64,000 nt of DNA, from positions 930,001-994,000 of the forward strand of contig AP023240.1 in assembly GCA_016592635.1 (NCBI GenBank), given 5' to 3'. Of the stretch, positions 36,030-44,559 are shown piece after piece. Position numbers and translations under genes: made by a program. The notes beneath the pieces were generated by a model. The model saw only the letters and a program-made list of their open reading frames with translations. It was not told the origin of the DNA and searched no databases. Source of the stretch: Methyloprofundus sp. (GTDB lineage Bacteria; Pseudomonadota; Gammaproteobacteria; Methylococcales; Methylomonadaceae). Numbering within the stretch: the first letter of the stretch is position 1; the number at the start of each line of letters is the position of its first letter.

Positions 36030-36986
36030 ATGACTGATTCAGCAGACTCTTTCGCACAAGCGCGTAGTACTATTACCCAGTTACAGCATAATTTAAGCAA
36101 AGTTATAATAGGGAAGGAACGTACCTTACAATGGTTATTAGCGGCCTTTAGTGTGGGCGGGCATGTGCTGCTAGAAGATGTTCCGGGCACGGGGAAAACC
36201 ACACTTGCCAAGGCGTTGGCCCTATCTTGTGCAGCCGAATTTCAGCGTATTCAATTTACGCCTGATTTGTTGCCTTCCGATATATTAGGTTTATCAATTT
36301 TTGATCAGAATCAGCAAGCCTTTCGTTTTGAACAGGGGCCTATTTTCTGTCATATCTTATTGGCAGATGAAATTAACCGTGCTTCACCACGTACGCAATC
36401 AGCGCTTTTAGAAGCAATGGCTGAAAACCAAGTGAGTATTGAACGCACTATACATACCTTGCCGACACCATTTTTTGTTATTGCCACCCAAAACCCAGTT
36501 GAGTTTCATGGTACCTACCCATTGCCGGAAGCGCAATTAGACCGGTTTGCAATGCAGTTTAGTCTAGGCTATGTGACTGTCGAGCAGGAAGTAGCAATAT
36601 TACAAGCACAAGCGCAACAACATCCGCTGACTGCATTGCAGGCCTGTGTGCCATTTTCGGCATTACAGTTATTACAGCAACAAGTGGCACAGGTGCGCAT
36701 TAGCCCTGAACTGCAACACTATATAGTCGCTTTGGTGGCGGCAACGCGTGCGCATGCAAGTATTAAACTTGGTGCCAGCCCGCGTGCATCATTGACATTG
36801 ATGAAGTGCGCCCAAGCTTTAGCTTTGATTGATGGTTATGAGTTTGTTACCCCGGACATCATTCAAGAGCTGGCCATTCCAGTCATTGCGCATCGTCTTG
36901 GGCTAGATTCACAAATGCAGTTTTCGGGAGGCGACTCGTCAGCCGTTATGCGTGCCATTGTGCAGGATATTCCTGTGCCCATGTAA
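36030..36986 (+). CDS. MoxR-family AAA+ ATPase
   Basis: 318 residues. The Walker A loop EDVPGTGKTTLAKAL is at about residue 49; Walker B and sensor read LADEINRASPRTQSALLEAM, then ATQNPVEFHGTYPLPEAQLD, typical of MoxR proteins. The C-terminal lid contains LGASPRASLTLM. MoxR ATPases are chaperone-like maturases that act with a DUF58 protein, encoded 3 bp downstream. The third gene is a transglutaminase. The trio probably acts at the envelope; its client is unknown. Confidence 0.95.
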   Translation: MTDSADSFAQARSTITQLQHNLSKVIIGKERTLQWLLAAFSVGGHVLLEDVPGTGKTTLAKALALSCAAEFQRIQFTPDLLPSDILGLSIFDQNQQAFRFEQGPIFCHILLADEINRASPRTQSALLEAMAENQVSIERTIHTLPTPFFVIATQNPVEFHGTYPLPEAQLDRFAMQFSLGYVTVEQEVAILQAQAQQHPLTALQACVPFSALQLLQQQVAQVRISPELQHYIVALVAATRAHASIKLGASPRASLTLMKCAQALALIDGYEFVTPDIIQELAIPVIAHRLGLDSQMQFSGGDSSAVMRAIVQDIPVPM

Positions 36987-36989
36987 CGG

Positions 36990-38324
36990 ATGTTAAAATC
37001 ATTACTACTGCGCCAATATAAACGCGTATTTCGCAGCAGTCGCTGGATGCGTATGCATTTCACGGTGATGGGGCATTTATGTTTGCTGGTTTGGGTGATT
37101 TCCGGAGTATTTGGTGTGGATACCAAGTCCACGACGACTTATCAGTTATTTGTGTTTATTAGTATCTTGTTGTTATTTGCATTAGTGGGCAGTTTGGTGA
37201 ATCGTTTTAAGGCCTCAATCAAGCGTCAATTACCACGTTATGTGACTGTCGGGGAGTCTTTAGTTTATCAAGTCAGTATTAGCAATCACACCCAAAAAAG
37301 TTATCATGATTTAGTCTATATTGAGCAACTGGCTTTGCATTACCCCAGCTATGCAGAGTTAACGCATTATTATCAGCGCGAGCACTTGTCATGGTATCGG
37401 CGCGGTATCAGTTTTCGCTTATGGCGCAGGTATTTATATTATCAACAGGGGGCTTATATAGAGGAACAGCCGCTCAAATATCTTGCTTATCAGCAGCCTG
37501 AGCAACTGACACTAAGTTTTACGCCATTAAGGCGCGGTAAATTAAATTTTACAGGCGCCTATATTGGCAAGCCTGATTTATTAGGTCTCTTTAAACGCTT
37601 CTATTTTGCAGAAAAAGTACAAAGCTGTTTGGTATTGCCGCGCCGCTATCCCATTAGCGCGATTGCATTACAGGGTAGTCGCCAATATCAACCTGGTGGA
37701 GTCAGTTTGGCTAATTCAGTGGGCGATTCTCCTGAATTTATGTCACTGCGTGAGTATCAACAAGGTGATGCTTTAAACCAGATTCATTGGAAGAGCTTTG
37801 CTCGGCACGGTAAATTAATTGTTAAAGAGTATCAAGATGAGTATTTTGTACGTAGGGCATTATTATTGGATACCTACCTTGGGGAACATGATAATGAACT
37901 ATTTGAAGCAGCTGTTTCGGTAGCAGCATCAATTGCCATGAGTGAGCGGCAAAATGATGCATTACTGGATTTAATGTTTGTAGGTCAACAGTGTCACTGT
38001 TTTACTACGGGTCGTGGGGTGGATCATATGCCACACTTGCAAGAAGTGTTGGCCGCCGTGCAGCGTAGTGATGCAGGGTCATTTGCTAAATTGACCACAG
38101 CGGTGGTTGCGCAGCAACGGCAATGTAGCAGCATGGTATGTGTACTGATGCACTGGGATCAAGAGCGCCAAGATTTTATGCAATCTTTACAGCAGCAGGG
38201 GATGCCGCTTGTTGTATTTTTATTAAGTGATGGGAGTTTAACTCAGGCTAGTTTAGCCAATAAACCTGAGCACTTCTACTTGGTAGATATGCAACATATT
38301 GCTAGAGATTTGGCTGCAATATGA
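36990..38324 (+). CDS. DUF58 domain protein
   Basis: 444 residues. Two N-terminal membrane helices (about residues 30-70) are followed by a beta-rich part. The DUF58 core near residue 258 reads REYQQGDALNQIHWKSFARH, then GKLIVKEYQDE. A VWA-like part follows, in which LLLDTYLGEHD takes the place of the metal-site strand. The start, only 3 bp after moxR, and the ATGA overlap with the transglutaminase show a tight operon. Such proteins partner MoxR ATPases. Confidence 0.92.
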   Translation: MLKSLLLRQYKRVFRSSRWMRMHFTVMGHLCLLVWVISGVFGVDTKSTTTYQLFVFISILLLFALVGSLVNRFKASIKRQLPRYVTVGESLVYQVSISNHTQKSYHDLVYIEQLALHYPSYAELTHYYQREHLSWYRRGISFRLWRRYLYYQQGAYIEEQPLKYLAYQQPEQLTLSFTPLRRGKLNFTGAYIGKPDLLGLFKRFYFAEKVQSCLVLPRRYPISAIALQGSRQYQPGGVSLANSVGDSPEFMSLREYQQGDALNQIHWKSFARHGKLIVKEYQDEYFVRRALLLDTYLGEHDNELFEAAVSVAASIAMSERQNDALLDLMFVGQQCHCFTTGRGVDHMPHLQEVLAAVQRSDAGSFAKLTTAVVAQQRQCSSMVCVLMHWDQERQDFMQSLQQQGMPLVVFLLSDGSLTQASLANKPEHFYLVDMQHIARDLAAI

Positions 38325-40207
38325 CACTCTTATTAGCATCATTACTGGGGTGGGGATGGCTCAATACACATTGGTTGGTTACTGGCGTGTTGATAATCCT
38401 TATTGTTGTTAGTCAATTAACGAGTTGGCGTTGGTCATTAAGTGTTGCCCAGTTTTATCGTATTGGTGACTTCGTCACTTTATTATTTGTGGTTTTATTG
38501 TTGTATTTTGCGGTGGCGCATACGGCACAACGTCCCGTTTTTATTATCTTGGAATGGTTGCCGATTTTATTTCTGCCTGTTTTGCTAGTGCAGCTATATA
38601 GTGTTAATGGGTTGCTACCCATGGGAGCCTTGTTTTATTCTGTGCGCAAAAGAAAGCCTGTGCCCTACCTAGACTTCAAATTACCTTATGCTGCCATTTG
38701 TCTGTTAGCTGCGGGCGCAGCTAATGACCCAGGAGTAAGGTATTTTCTGCTGAGTGTTGTAGGCTTTAGTGGCATATTATGGACTGTACGTTCAAAGAAT
38801 AGCCCTATCATACTTTGGGCTTTTGTTATTGGTACGGCAGCAGGCTTATCTTATTGGGGGCAGCAGGGTTTGCAGCAATTACATGCACAAGTTGAGGCTG
38901 AAATTGTAGACTGGTTGACTGATTGGCAAACTGACCCTTTTAAAAGCACTACCCGTATTGGTGATATTGGCAAGTTAAAATTATCCGATAAAATTGAATT
39001 TAGGGTACAGGCAGATGCGCCATTATTACTCATGCAATCGAGCTATGACCGTTATTTAGGACGTTCTTGGCTAGCCACTTTACGGGTATTTAGTGAGCAG
39101 GCTAATTTTTCTACAGCGAATGCTAAGTTGGCCAAGAAACAGTTACAGGTCATGCAACCCGTTAAACGGAGTACTATTTTGGCATTACCTGCTGGCACTG
39201 TCGCTATTAAAGGCCTAGAAGGTGCATCATTACAATACACGCCCTTGGGAGCGGTCAAGCTAACTGATGCACCAGATTATGTGAACTTTCAGGTGCAATA
39301 TACAGGCTGGCAGACCAGTAAAGTACTGGAGTTTGATTTGCAGTTAATGGCAGAACACCAAAGCTGGATTGCAGTTATTAAGCAAGAGTTGCAGTTAGAA
39401 GGGCGGGCTCCAGCGGTGATTGCACAAGCTATTAAACATTATTTCCAGAGTCAGTTTTATTACACCTTATATTCAGCGGAGCAAGTAGGTGCAGACAAGG
39501 CTTTGGAAGATTTTATGTTAACGAAAAAGGCAGGACATTGTGAGTATTTTGCGGTAGCCAGTGTGATGTTGTTGCGTAGTTACGGTATCCCGGCACGTTT
39601 GGCGAATGGTTATGCCATGCAAGAATATAGTGAGGCTGAGCAGTTATATATTGTACGCCGACGGCATGCGCATGCATGGGCTATTGCGCATATTGATGGT
39701 TATTGGCAAGCGGTTGATACGACTCCTGCGCAATGGTTATCTATTGAGGAGCAAGAAGCGAATAGTTTGCAGTTTTTGACAGATTGGTTTTCAACTGCGT
39801 ATTACAAGTATAAGCAGTGGCGTTATCAGCAAGCATTGAATGAAACTGGTGATAACAATACTATTTGGCTTAGTATTACAGCAGTATTACTACTGATTTT
39901 ACTATGGCGTCTGTATCTTACTCGGACTCACTTACAGCAAATAAGGCTTCGTCAAGAGGAGCCGTCAGTCATTTACCCAGGGCAAGACTCAGAGCTATAT
40001 TTAATAATAAAAGCTTTGGAAGGCACCAGGCAAGCACGGCAAAAAAATGAGGCACTGGCTACTTGGGTACGGCGCATTAATGAACCTGAGTTAGTTGCTC
40101 TGTATAAATTGCATTATCAATACCGTTTTGATAGCACAACATTTGGTTCTGTAGATAGAAAGCAATTAATGAGTGCAGTACAGCAATGGTTAGCTTTGCA
40201 TGGCTGA
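38321..40207 (+). CDS. Transglutaminase-like TgpA-family membrane protein
   Basis: 628 residues. At least five N-terminal helices (about 1-175) precede a periplasmic domain with the transglutaminase catalytic cysteine in KKAGHCEYFAVASVML (about residue 409). The catalytic histidine is in RRHAHAWAIAHIDGYW and the aspartate in QAVDTTPAQWL. A last membrane helix (WLSITAVLLLILLWRLYL) precedes a cytoplasmic DUF4129-like tail. The TgpA family is essential in Pseudomonas; the periplasmic substrate is not established. It is the third member of the moxR-DUF58 operon. Confidence 0.93.
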   Translation: MTLLLASLLGWGWLNTHWLVTGVLIILIVVSQLTSWRWSLSVAQFYRIGDFVTLLFVVLLLYFAVAHTAQRPVFIILEWLPILFLPVLLVQLYSVNGLLPMGALFYSVRKRKPVPYLDFKLPYAAICLLAAGAANDPGVRYFLLSVVGFSGILWTVRSKNSPIILWAFVIGTAAGLSYWGQQGLQQLHAQVEAEIVDWLTDWQTDPFKSTTRIGDIGKLKLSDKIEFRVQADAPLLLMQSSYDRYLGRSWLATLRVFSEQANFSTANAKLAKKQLQVMQPVKRSTILALPAGTVAIKGLEGASLQYTPLGAVKLTDAPDYVNFQVQYTGWQTSKVLEFDLQLMAEHQSWIAVIKQELQLEGRAPAVIAQAIKHYFQSQFYYTLYSAEQVGADKALEDFMLTKKAGHCEYFAVASVMLLRSYGIPARLANGYAMQEYSEAEQLYIVRRRHAHAWAIAHIDGYWQAVDTTPAQWLSIEEQEANSLQFLTDWFSTAYYKYKQWRYQQALNETGDNNTIWLSITAVLLLILLWRLYLTRTHLQQIRLRQEEPSVIYPGQDSELYLIIKALEGTRQARQKNEALATWVRRINEPELVALYKLHYQYRFDSTTFGSVDRKQLMSAVQQWLALHG

Positions 40208-40264
40208 ATACTGATTGATACATTTACGAGGAAAAGTCTAATAAAGCAATATAAAATAATAGTT

Positions 40265-40283
40265 GCAAATAAGAATCATTATC
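40265..40283. promoter_or_regulatory. Fur box upstream of the DUF2325 operon
   Basis: GCAAATAAGAATCATTATC matches the 19-bp consensus for Fur binding at 15 positions, including the whole ATCATTATC half. It sits about 40-60 bp before the first start codon, in position to block transcription when iron is plentiful. Confidence 0.75.
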
Positions 40284-40324
40284 ATTAGTATATGCATTAA
40301 GTTATTTCTTTACAGGAGTTCATT

Positions 40325-40711
40325 ATGCTAAGTAAAAATACCTTAATGTGGCAAAAACCATCACAGCCAAATTTATATCATTCACTGAAGATGTATCTTC
40401 TCGAGATTGAAGGTCGTATTGGAGCAAGTATTCTGTCCAATAAAATTTGTTTGGAGAGTGAGAGTTTTATTAATGAATCAATAGGGTTAGTAGAATCTGT
40501 AGATAAAATAGTAGCTAAAGACAAATCAAATCATACGATTCGTCTAGAGATGAGTTTGGAGAAAATGAATGCATTGTTGGCGCACAAGCAGATTTGCGCC
40601 GAAGATATACGCTGCTTAGATCCTAACTCTAAACAAAGTTTCATGAAACTTTGTTTAAATACCTGTCTTTCTAAGCCTTGTAAATCTTCATCCCTAATTA
40701 GTTTCTTATGA
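40325..40711 (+). CDS. Hypothetical protein, first gene of Fur-box operon
   Basis: 128 residues, starting MLSKNTLMWQKPSQPNLYHS. A CAGGAG ribosome site precedes the ATG. It is mainly helical (RLEMSLEKMNALLAHKQICA) with a Cys-rich C-terminus (IRCLDPNSKQ, KLCLNTCLSKPCKS) that could bind metal or be oxidised. No signal peptide. I do not recognise the family. It lies directly behind a Fur box and 13 bp before the next gene, so an iron-starvation role is inferred. Confidence 0.65.
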   Translation: MLSKNTLMWQKPSQPNLYHSLKMYLLEIEGRIGASILSNKICLESESFINESIGLVESVDKIVAKDKSNHTIRLEMSLEKMNALLAHKQICAEDIRCLDPNSKQSFMKLCLNTCLSKPCKSSSLISFL

Positions 40712-40724
40712 CAAGGAGAATATT

Positions 40725-41015
40725 ATGAGTCCCAACCCATACCCCGCCTTTGGGCTCTCGCATACAGACCGGCCGGAACACATAGAAAAAAGGATTGGCT
40801 TACTTATCAGACTGTATTTTTTGGATGAAACCCCACTTATTGCAGAAGCCATTGTAGAGCATATTAATGCTATTCTTGCTGCTCCTGGGTATATTTCCTG
40901 TATTAAACAACGCTGTATATTAAGGCGGCTGGCTGCACAGTGGCATTGTCAGTTATGGATAGAAAGTGGAGCGCAAAGAGTGACAAATCATACGCAGAGA
41001 TTAATAAAGGACTAA
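40725..41015 (+). CDS. Hypothetical helical protein, second gene of Fur-box operon
   Basis: 96 residues, MSPNPYPAFGLSHTDRPEHI, then EKRIGLLIRLYFLDETPLIA and EAIVEHINAILAAPGYI. The pattern suggests a compact three-helix protein, with CIKQRCILRRLAAQWHCQLW near the end (three cysteines). An AAGGAG ribosome site precedes it. It is 5 bp upstream of the DUF2325 gene. The family is not recognised; the gene order with DUF2325 and bacterioferritin suggests iron handling. Confidence 0.7.
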   Translation: MSPNPYPAFGLSHTDRPEHIEKRIGLLIRLYFLDETPLIAEAIVEHINAILAAPGYISCIKQRCILRRLAAQWHCQLWIESGAQRVTNHTQRLIKD

Positions 41016-41020
41016 TAGTT

Positions 41021-42301
41021 ATGTTAGATATGCTATCAAAAAAAGCAGATAAAGGCGGTTGGTTTTCTGGAGGAGAGCGGGGGGGCAATGACTCTGAGCA
41101 TCCTTCCGCCATCTCACTAGAAGTAGCTAGGTTATGGCAGTTAGACCACAATTATCACTGTGCAATTATTGGTACCTGCCTCACGATCGCTGAAGTTAAA
41201 AAATTACTTAAACAATTGCGTATTGGTACGCATGGTTATTCTGCGTATGAGTTACATTCAACTATCGTTACCATTATTGCAGATAATGCCTTCCCTAGTA
41301 AAAAAGTACAAAATTTTCTGGATAAAAAATTTAAATTGATTGTGCAACAAGTCAAAAAAATGTCTGCCGAAGAGCTGATGGGGTTTTGGAGAGCTGCGCT
41401 TTATAGTGGTGATATGATTGGGGCTTTCTGGGCGGTCATGATGCACCCAAATAGTGATGCTGGAATGAAAAAAAATTGTTATGGCGATATACATATGCTA
41501 TCGCATATGTCAGGTGCCTCAAATAGGGCAGACCTTAAGCGACTTAGCCAGCTAGAAAATGAACGTCACGAGATCAAAGGTGCAGTGCGCGCCCAGAATT
41601 TGAAATATAATAAATTGGCACTAGAGAATAATCGATTACAACAAAGCGTAGTAGACTACAAAGAACAAAATACTGGCTTGAAAAATGAAATTAATGCGTT
41701 AAATAATAGCCTTGAACAAGTAATGATCTTGCAAAGTACTAAGTCAAGGCAAGAGCTGGAAGCTCAAGTGATTAAACTTAATAATAAAGTAGCCTGTCAA
41801 GTAAGTGAAATTGGTAAGCTTCAGCGTAGTAGTCATCAGTTATCTGAAATAGTATCCAGACAGAAACGGAAAATATGTGCGGATAAAAATGAGTGGTTAG
41901 AGTGTAAAAATGAAGTAGTCTATTTGCAGTCTAGGCTGGAGCAGACTGTGCGTTCTTGTCCATTGCAAAAACAAAACCTTTGTGGGCAGTGTGTGTTATA
42001 TGTGGGAGGAAAGACCAACTTAGTGCCTTTTTACCGTAATTTGGTAGAAGAAAAATCAGGTATTTTCATGCATCATGATGGTGGTATGGAAAAAAATACT
42101 CAGGATTTGCAGCAGTCTCTCGGTAAGGCAGATATTGTCATTTTTCCGAGCGATTGTATTAGTCATGATGCTTATTGGAAAATTAAAGCTATTTGCAAAA
42201 AGCAACATAAACCTTTTAGGTATTTAAAAAGTTCTGGGCTTTATGCGCTTTCAAGCATGCTGGATATGATAAGTGTTAAGACGACAGCAATAAATGTTTA
42301 A
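41021..42301 (+). CDS. DUF2325 domain protein with long coiled coil
   Basis: About 426 residues from MLDMLSKKADKGGWFSGGER; the AGGA before this ATG and its position just after the upstream stop favour it over in-frame codons inside the previous gene. The N-terminal half is helical, then a coiled coil spans about 175-325. A CPLQKQNLCGQCVLYVGGKT motif leads into the DUF2325 domain: FYRNLVEEKSGIFMHHDGG, then KADIVIFPSDCISHDAYWKI. The domain's function is not established. The fixed C-x-x-C and position in a Fur-box operon hint at redox or iron sensing. Confidence 0.85.
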   Translation: MLDMLSKKADKGGWFSGGERGGNDSEHPSAISLEVARLWQLDHNYHCAIIGTCLTIAEVKKLLKQLRIGTHGYSAYELHSTIVTIIADNAFPSKKVQNFLDKKFKLIVQQVKKMSAEELMGFWRAALYSGDMIGAFWAVMMHPNSDAGMKKNCYGDIHMLSHMSGASNRADLKRLSQLENERHEIKGAVRAQNLKYNKLALENNRLQQSVVDYKEQNTGLKNEINALNNSLEQVMILQSTKSRQELEAQVIKLNNKVACQVSEIGKLQRSSHQLSEIVSRQKRKICADKNEWLECKNEVVYLQSRLEQTVRSCPLQKQNLCGQCVLYVGGKTNLVPFYRNLVEEKSGIFMHHDGGMEKNTQDLQQSLGKADIVIFPSDCISHDAYWKIKAICKKQHKPFRYLKSSGLYALSSMLDMISVKTTAINV

Positions 42302-42353
42302 ATGAGAAGGGTAGGCTGTCGAAGTGTGCCTATTTTCTGAATTTAATATTTTT

Positions 42354-42430
42354 CGTAGGTTGCGGGTGAGGCACGAACCCCAACATTTTAGCGTTAATCG
42401 TTGGGGTTCGTGCCGCGCCCGCAACCTACG
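42354..42430. repeat. Large perfect REP-like palindrome
   Basis: CGTAGGTTGCGGG and GGCACGAACCCCAAC pair with GTTGGGGTTCGTGCC and CCCGCAACCTACG around a 15-base loop, interrupted by one 3-base bulge each side. It lies between convergent DUF2325 and fur and would also terminate either transcript. A related, shorter copy is at 44345-44400. Confidence 0.85.
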
Positions 42431-42453
42431 CTAATCCATAATAGCAAGGTGGG

Positions 42454-42870
42454 TTATTTTCTTTTGCACTGCAAACAAAATCCATAAAGGTGAAAGCTAT
42501 GATTTGTGAGTTGGTAGCCCAACTTTTTTGCAATATCTTGCTGGCGTTTTTCTATTATGCCGTCATAAAACTCGTCAACTTTGCCGCACTTCATGCATAC
42601 AAAATGATCGTGGTGTCCGCCTTGGTCCAGTTCAAAAACTGAGTTTTCAGCATTGAAATGATGTCGTGCGACGAGTCCCGCTTGCTCAAATTGAGTTAAT
42701 ACACGATAAACGGTTGCCAAGCTAATATTTTCACCGTCATTCAGTAAAATATTATAGACTGATTCGGCAGAAAGGTGCTTTTTACCGTTGATATTTTCTA
42801 GTATTTTAAGGATTTTGACGCGAGGGACTGTTACTTTTAGTCCTGCATCTTTTAAATCATTTTTTTCCAA
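42454..42870 (-). CDS. fur: Ferric uptake regulator Fur
   Basis: 138 residues. The winged helix (LKVTVPRVKILKILENINGK, NISLATVYRVLTQFEQAGLV) and the metal-binding GGHHDHFVCMKCGKVDEFYD are complete, with the C-terminal CLQC. Fur represses iron-uptake genes with Fe(II) bound. The start codon is TTG, preceded by AAAGG; alternatives in frame would cut into the conserved N-terminus. Fur is 16 bp after bfd and probably co-transcribed with it. Three candidate Fur boxes occur within 5 kb. Confidence 0.95.
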   Translation of the reverse strand: MEKNDLKDAGLKVTVPRVKILKILENINGKKHLSAESVYNILLNDGENISLATVYRVLTQFEQAGLVARHHFNAENSVFELDQGGHHDHFVCMKCGKVDEFYDGIIEKRQQDIAKKLGYQLTNHSFHLYGFCLQCKRK

Positions 42871-42886
42871 TGATAAGACCTTTAAG

Positions 42887-43081
42887 TTATATAGTCTGTG
42901 GCTGCATATTGACTGTCGAAGACATATATTCTTTTAGCAGGCCTTTGGCGCAATCGCAGCACTGGCCGCACCCTGAGCCAATATTTAATGTGCTTTGTAA
43001 GTCTTCCATGGAAGATGCGCCTTTATGGGTTGCATTCTTTATCTCTCGATCCGTTACCTCATTGCAAATACATACATACAT
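42887..43081 (-). CDS. bfd: Bacterioferritin-associated ferredoxin Bfd
   Basis: 64 residues. MYVCICNEVTDREIKNA supplies the first C-x-C, and IGSGCGQCCDCAKGLL the second cysteine group of the BFD-like [2Fe-2S] site. Bfd docks on bacterioferritin at the heme and supplies electrons to release stored Fe(II). A GGGGAG ribosome site fixes the ATG at 43081, shorter than the open frame. It is divergent from the bfr genes and upstream of fur on the same strand. Confidence 0.93.
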   Translation of the reverse strand: MYVCICNEVTDREIKNATHKGASSMEDLQSTLNIGSGCGQCCDCAKGLLKEYMSSTVNMQPQTI

Positions 43082-43123
43082 TGTGCTGCTCCCCAAAAAG
43101 TTTAAATTATTATAAACCTTATT

Positions 43124-43142
43124 GAGAATGATTTGCAATAAC
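43124..43142. promoter_or_regulatory. Fur-box-like site upstream of bfd
   Basis: GAGAATGATTTGCAATAAC, read on the minus strand, matches 14 of 19 consensus positions of the Fur box. It lies 43 bp before the bfd start and about 150 bp before the first bfr gene, so it could control both directions. Confidence 0.6.
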
Positions 43143-43291
43143 AAATGAGATTATTATTAATAAGTTAGCATATTATGGTGGTAGATAGTATTGGATGGTA
43201 ACTATTCTCATTCATATTCAATTGCTTAGGCTTGACTCATGGTTTTTTTAGTATATTATCAAGTCTAATTCCAGCAATTAATAAAAAAGTC

Positions 43292-43756
43292 ATGAAAGGT
43301 ATTCCTAAAATAAAACAACAGTTCAATCAACTTTTAAAAAATGAACTTACAGCAATCAACCAGTTTTTTTTACATGCGCGAATGTGTCGCCACTGGGGGC
43401 TAGAGCAGCTAAATGATAAAGAATACCGCGCTTCTATCAAAGCGATGAAGTCAGCCGATAAGCTTATTGAGCGTATATTATTTTTAGAAGGTCTGCCGAA
43501 CTTGCAAGATCTTGGCAAGTTATGTATTGGTGAAAATATACCTGAATTATTGCAAGGTGATTTACAATTTAGAGGGCAATGCCAACAAGATTTGATCGCG
43601 ACTATTGCTGTATGTGAAGAAGAGCAAGATTATGTCAGTCGTGAATTATTAAATGACATTCTTGCAGAAACGGAAGAGCACATAGATTGGTTACAAACTC
43701 AAGCTGAACTTATTGAGAAAACGGGTCTACAAAACTACCTCCAATCATCTATTTAA
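43292..43756 (+). CDS. bfr: Bacterioferritin subunit retaining heme Met but without ferroxidase ligands
   Basis: 154 residues from MKGIPKIKQQFNQLLKNELT, aligning without gaps through the region compared with E. coli Bfr. Using that numbering, Glu18, Met52 (heme axial ligand, KAMKSAD) and His130 are kept. Glu51 is Ala, His54 is Ser, Glu94 is Arg and Glu127 is Thr. The diiron ferroxidase centre is thus destroyed while heme binding is preserved. The second subunit gene, 15 bp downstream, has the opposite pattern. They probably form a mixed 24-mer. An upstream in-frame start at 43232 adds a non-homologous stretch and is rejected. Confidence 0.93.
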   Translation: MKGIPKIKQQFNQLLKNELTAINQFFLHARMCRHWGLEQLNDKEYRASIKAMKSADKLIERILFLEGLPNLQDLGKLCIGENIPELLQGDLQFRGQCQQDLIATIAVCEEEQDYVSRELLNDILAETEEHIDWLQTQAELIEKTGLQNYLQSSI

Positions 43757-43771
43757 CAAGGGGATCCTATT

Positions 43772-44239
43772 ATGCGTGGCAATGAAAAAGTGCTAGAAAC
43801 ATTAAATACTTTATTAACTGGAGAGCTTTCCGCAGCAGACCAATATTTTGTACATTCTCGAATGTATCAAGGCTGGGGTCTGAATAAGCTTTATGAGCGT
43901 ATCGCTCATGAAACTGAAGAAGAATTACAGCATGCCGATGCGCTTATTCAGCGCATTTTATTTTTAGACGGGACACCGAATGTTGCTAAGCGTGATGAGC
44001 TTAAAGTTGGGACTGATGTACAAAGTATGTTGGCAAATGATTTGGAGCTTGAGTTGCAAGTGGTTACAGCTTTAAAGGCAGCCATCAAAATTGTTGAGGA
44101 GCAACAAGATTACCAGACGCGTGAAATTCTTGAGGTACTGTTAAAAGATACCGAAGAAGATCATACCTACTGGCTTGAAAAGCAGCTAGGGTTAATAGGC
44201 ATGATTGGTTTAGAAAATTATTTGCAAGCCCAAATGTAG
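43772..44239 (+). CDS. bfr: Bacterioferritin subunit with ferroxidase site but no heme Met
   Basis: 155 residues, [20 protein letters not shown]. Ferroxidase ligands are present: Glu18, Glu51 and His54 (in [10 protein letters not shown]), Glu94 (LELELQ) and the E-E-D-H segment near 128-131, with one residue inserted relative to E. coli. Position 52 is Leu instead of the heme-ligating Met. It is the catalytic partner of the preceding heme-type subunit. An AAGGGGATC region precedes the ATG. A REP hairpin follows about 105 bp after the stop. Confidence 0.94.
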   Translation: MRGNEKVLETLNTLLTGELSAADQYFVHSRMYQGWGLNKLYERIAHETEEELQHADALIQRILFLDGTPNVAKRDELKVGTDVQSMLANDLELELQVVTALKAAIKIVEEQQDYQTREILEVLLKDTEEDHTYWLEKQLGLIGMIGLENYLQAQM

Positions 44240-44286
44240 CAGGGGAGTGTAGTTTTCGTACTATTGTGCATCATCATCCTAGATAA

Positions 44287-44352
44287 GTACCTGTGCAAAA
44301 TTAATCTAACACTTTGTAGAATGGATCAAAGAGAAAAATCCTATCGTAGGTT
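44287..44352 (+). repeat. 66-bp repeat, copy A
   Basis: From GTACCTGTGCAAAATT to CCTATCGTAGGTT. The reverse complement of 46235-46300 matches it at 64 of 66 positions. It overlaps the left arm of the REP-like palindrome at 44345. Confidence 0.85.
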
Positions 44353-44400
44353 TCGGGTGAGGCACGAACCCCAACAGTTCGTGCCTCACTCGCAACCTAC
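44345..44400. repeat. REP-like palindrome, short copy
   Basis: GTAGGTT..CG.GTGAGGCACGAA pairs with TTCGTGCCTCAC.CG.AACCTAC around CCCCAACAG, with two mismatches. It shares the arms of the palindrome at 42354-42430 but has a deletion of the centre. It probably also stops bfr transcription. Confidence 0.8.
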
Positions 44401-44480
44401 TCAAGTTATACAAAAAAATGTTAAATTAATTATGCTTGAGTACTTATTGCCATTCCAAGCGCGGACATAAGCCTTGGGAA

Positions 44481-44559
44481 AATTTAATAATACCCGACTA
44501 TGTTGCAGGATTTTGGCGGTACAGTCAAAATCCCCGTCAGGCTAGGGTATTATTGAATT
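44481..44559. repeat. Short inverted-repeat element
   Basis: AATTTAATAATACCC and GGGTATTATTGAATT form 15-bp terminal inverted repeats (one mismatch) 79 bp apart outer to outer, with a nested GATTTTG/CAAAATC hairpin. A related end motif occurs at 24988. No coding capacity. Confidence 0.6.

Noticed and set aside
35858..36211. N-terminal extension of the small membrane gene into the moxR start region
   Set aside because: It would overlap moxR in antisense; the strong ribosome site at 35857 marks the real start.
42870..43115. 81-codon plus-strand frame
   Set aside because: It is antisense to bfd, which has all its cysteines and a proper ribosome site.
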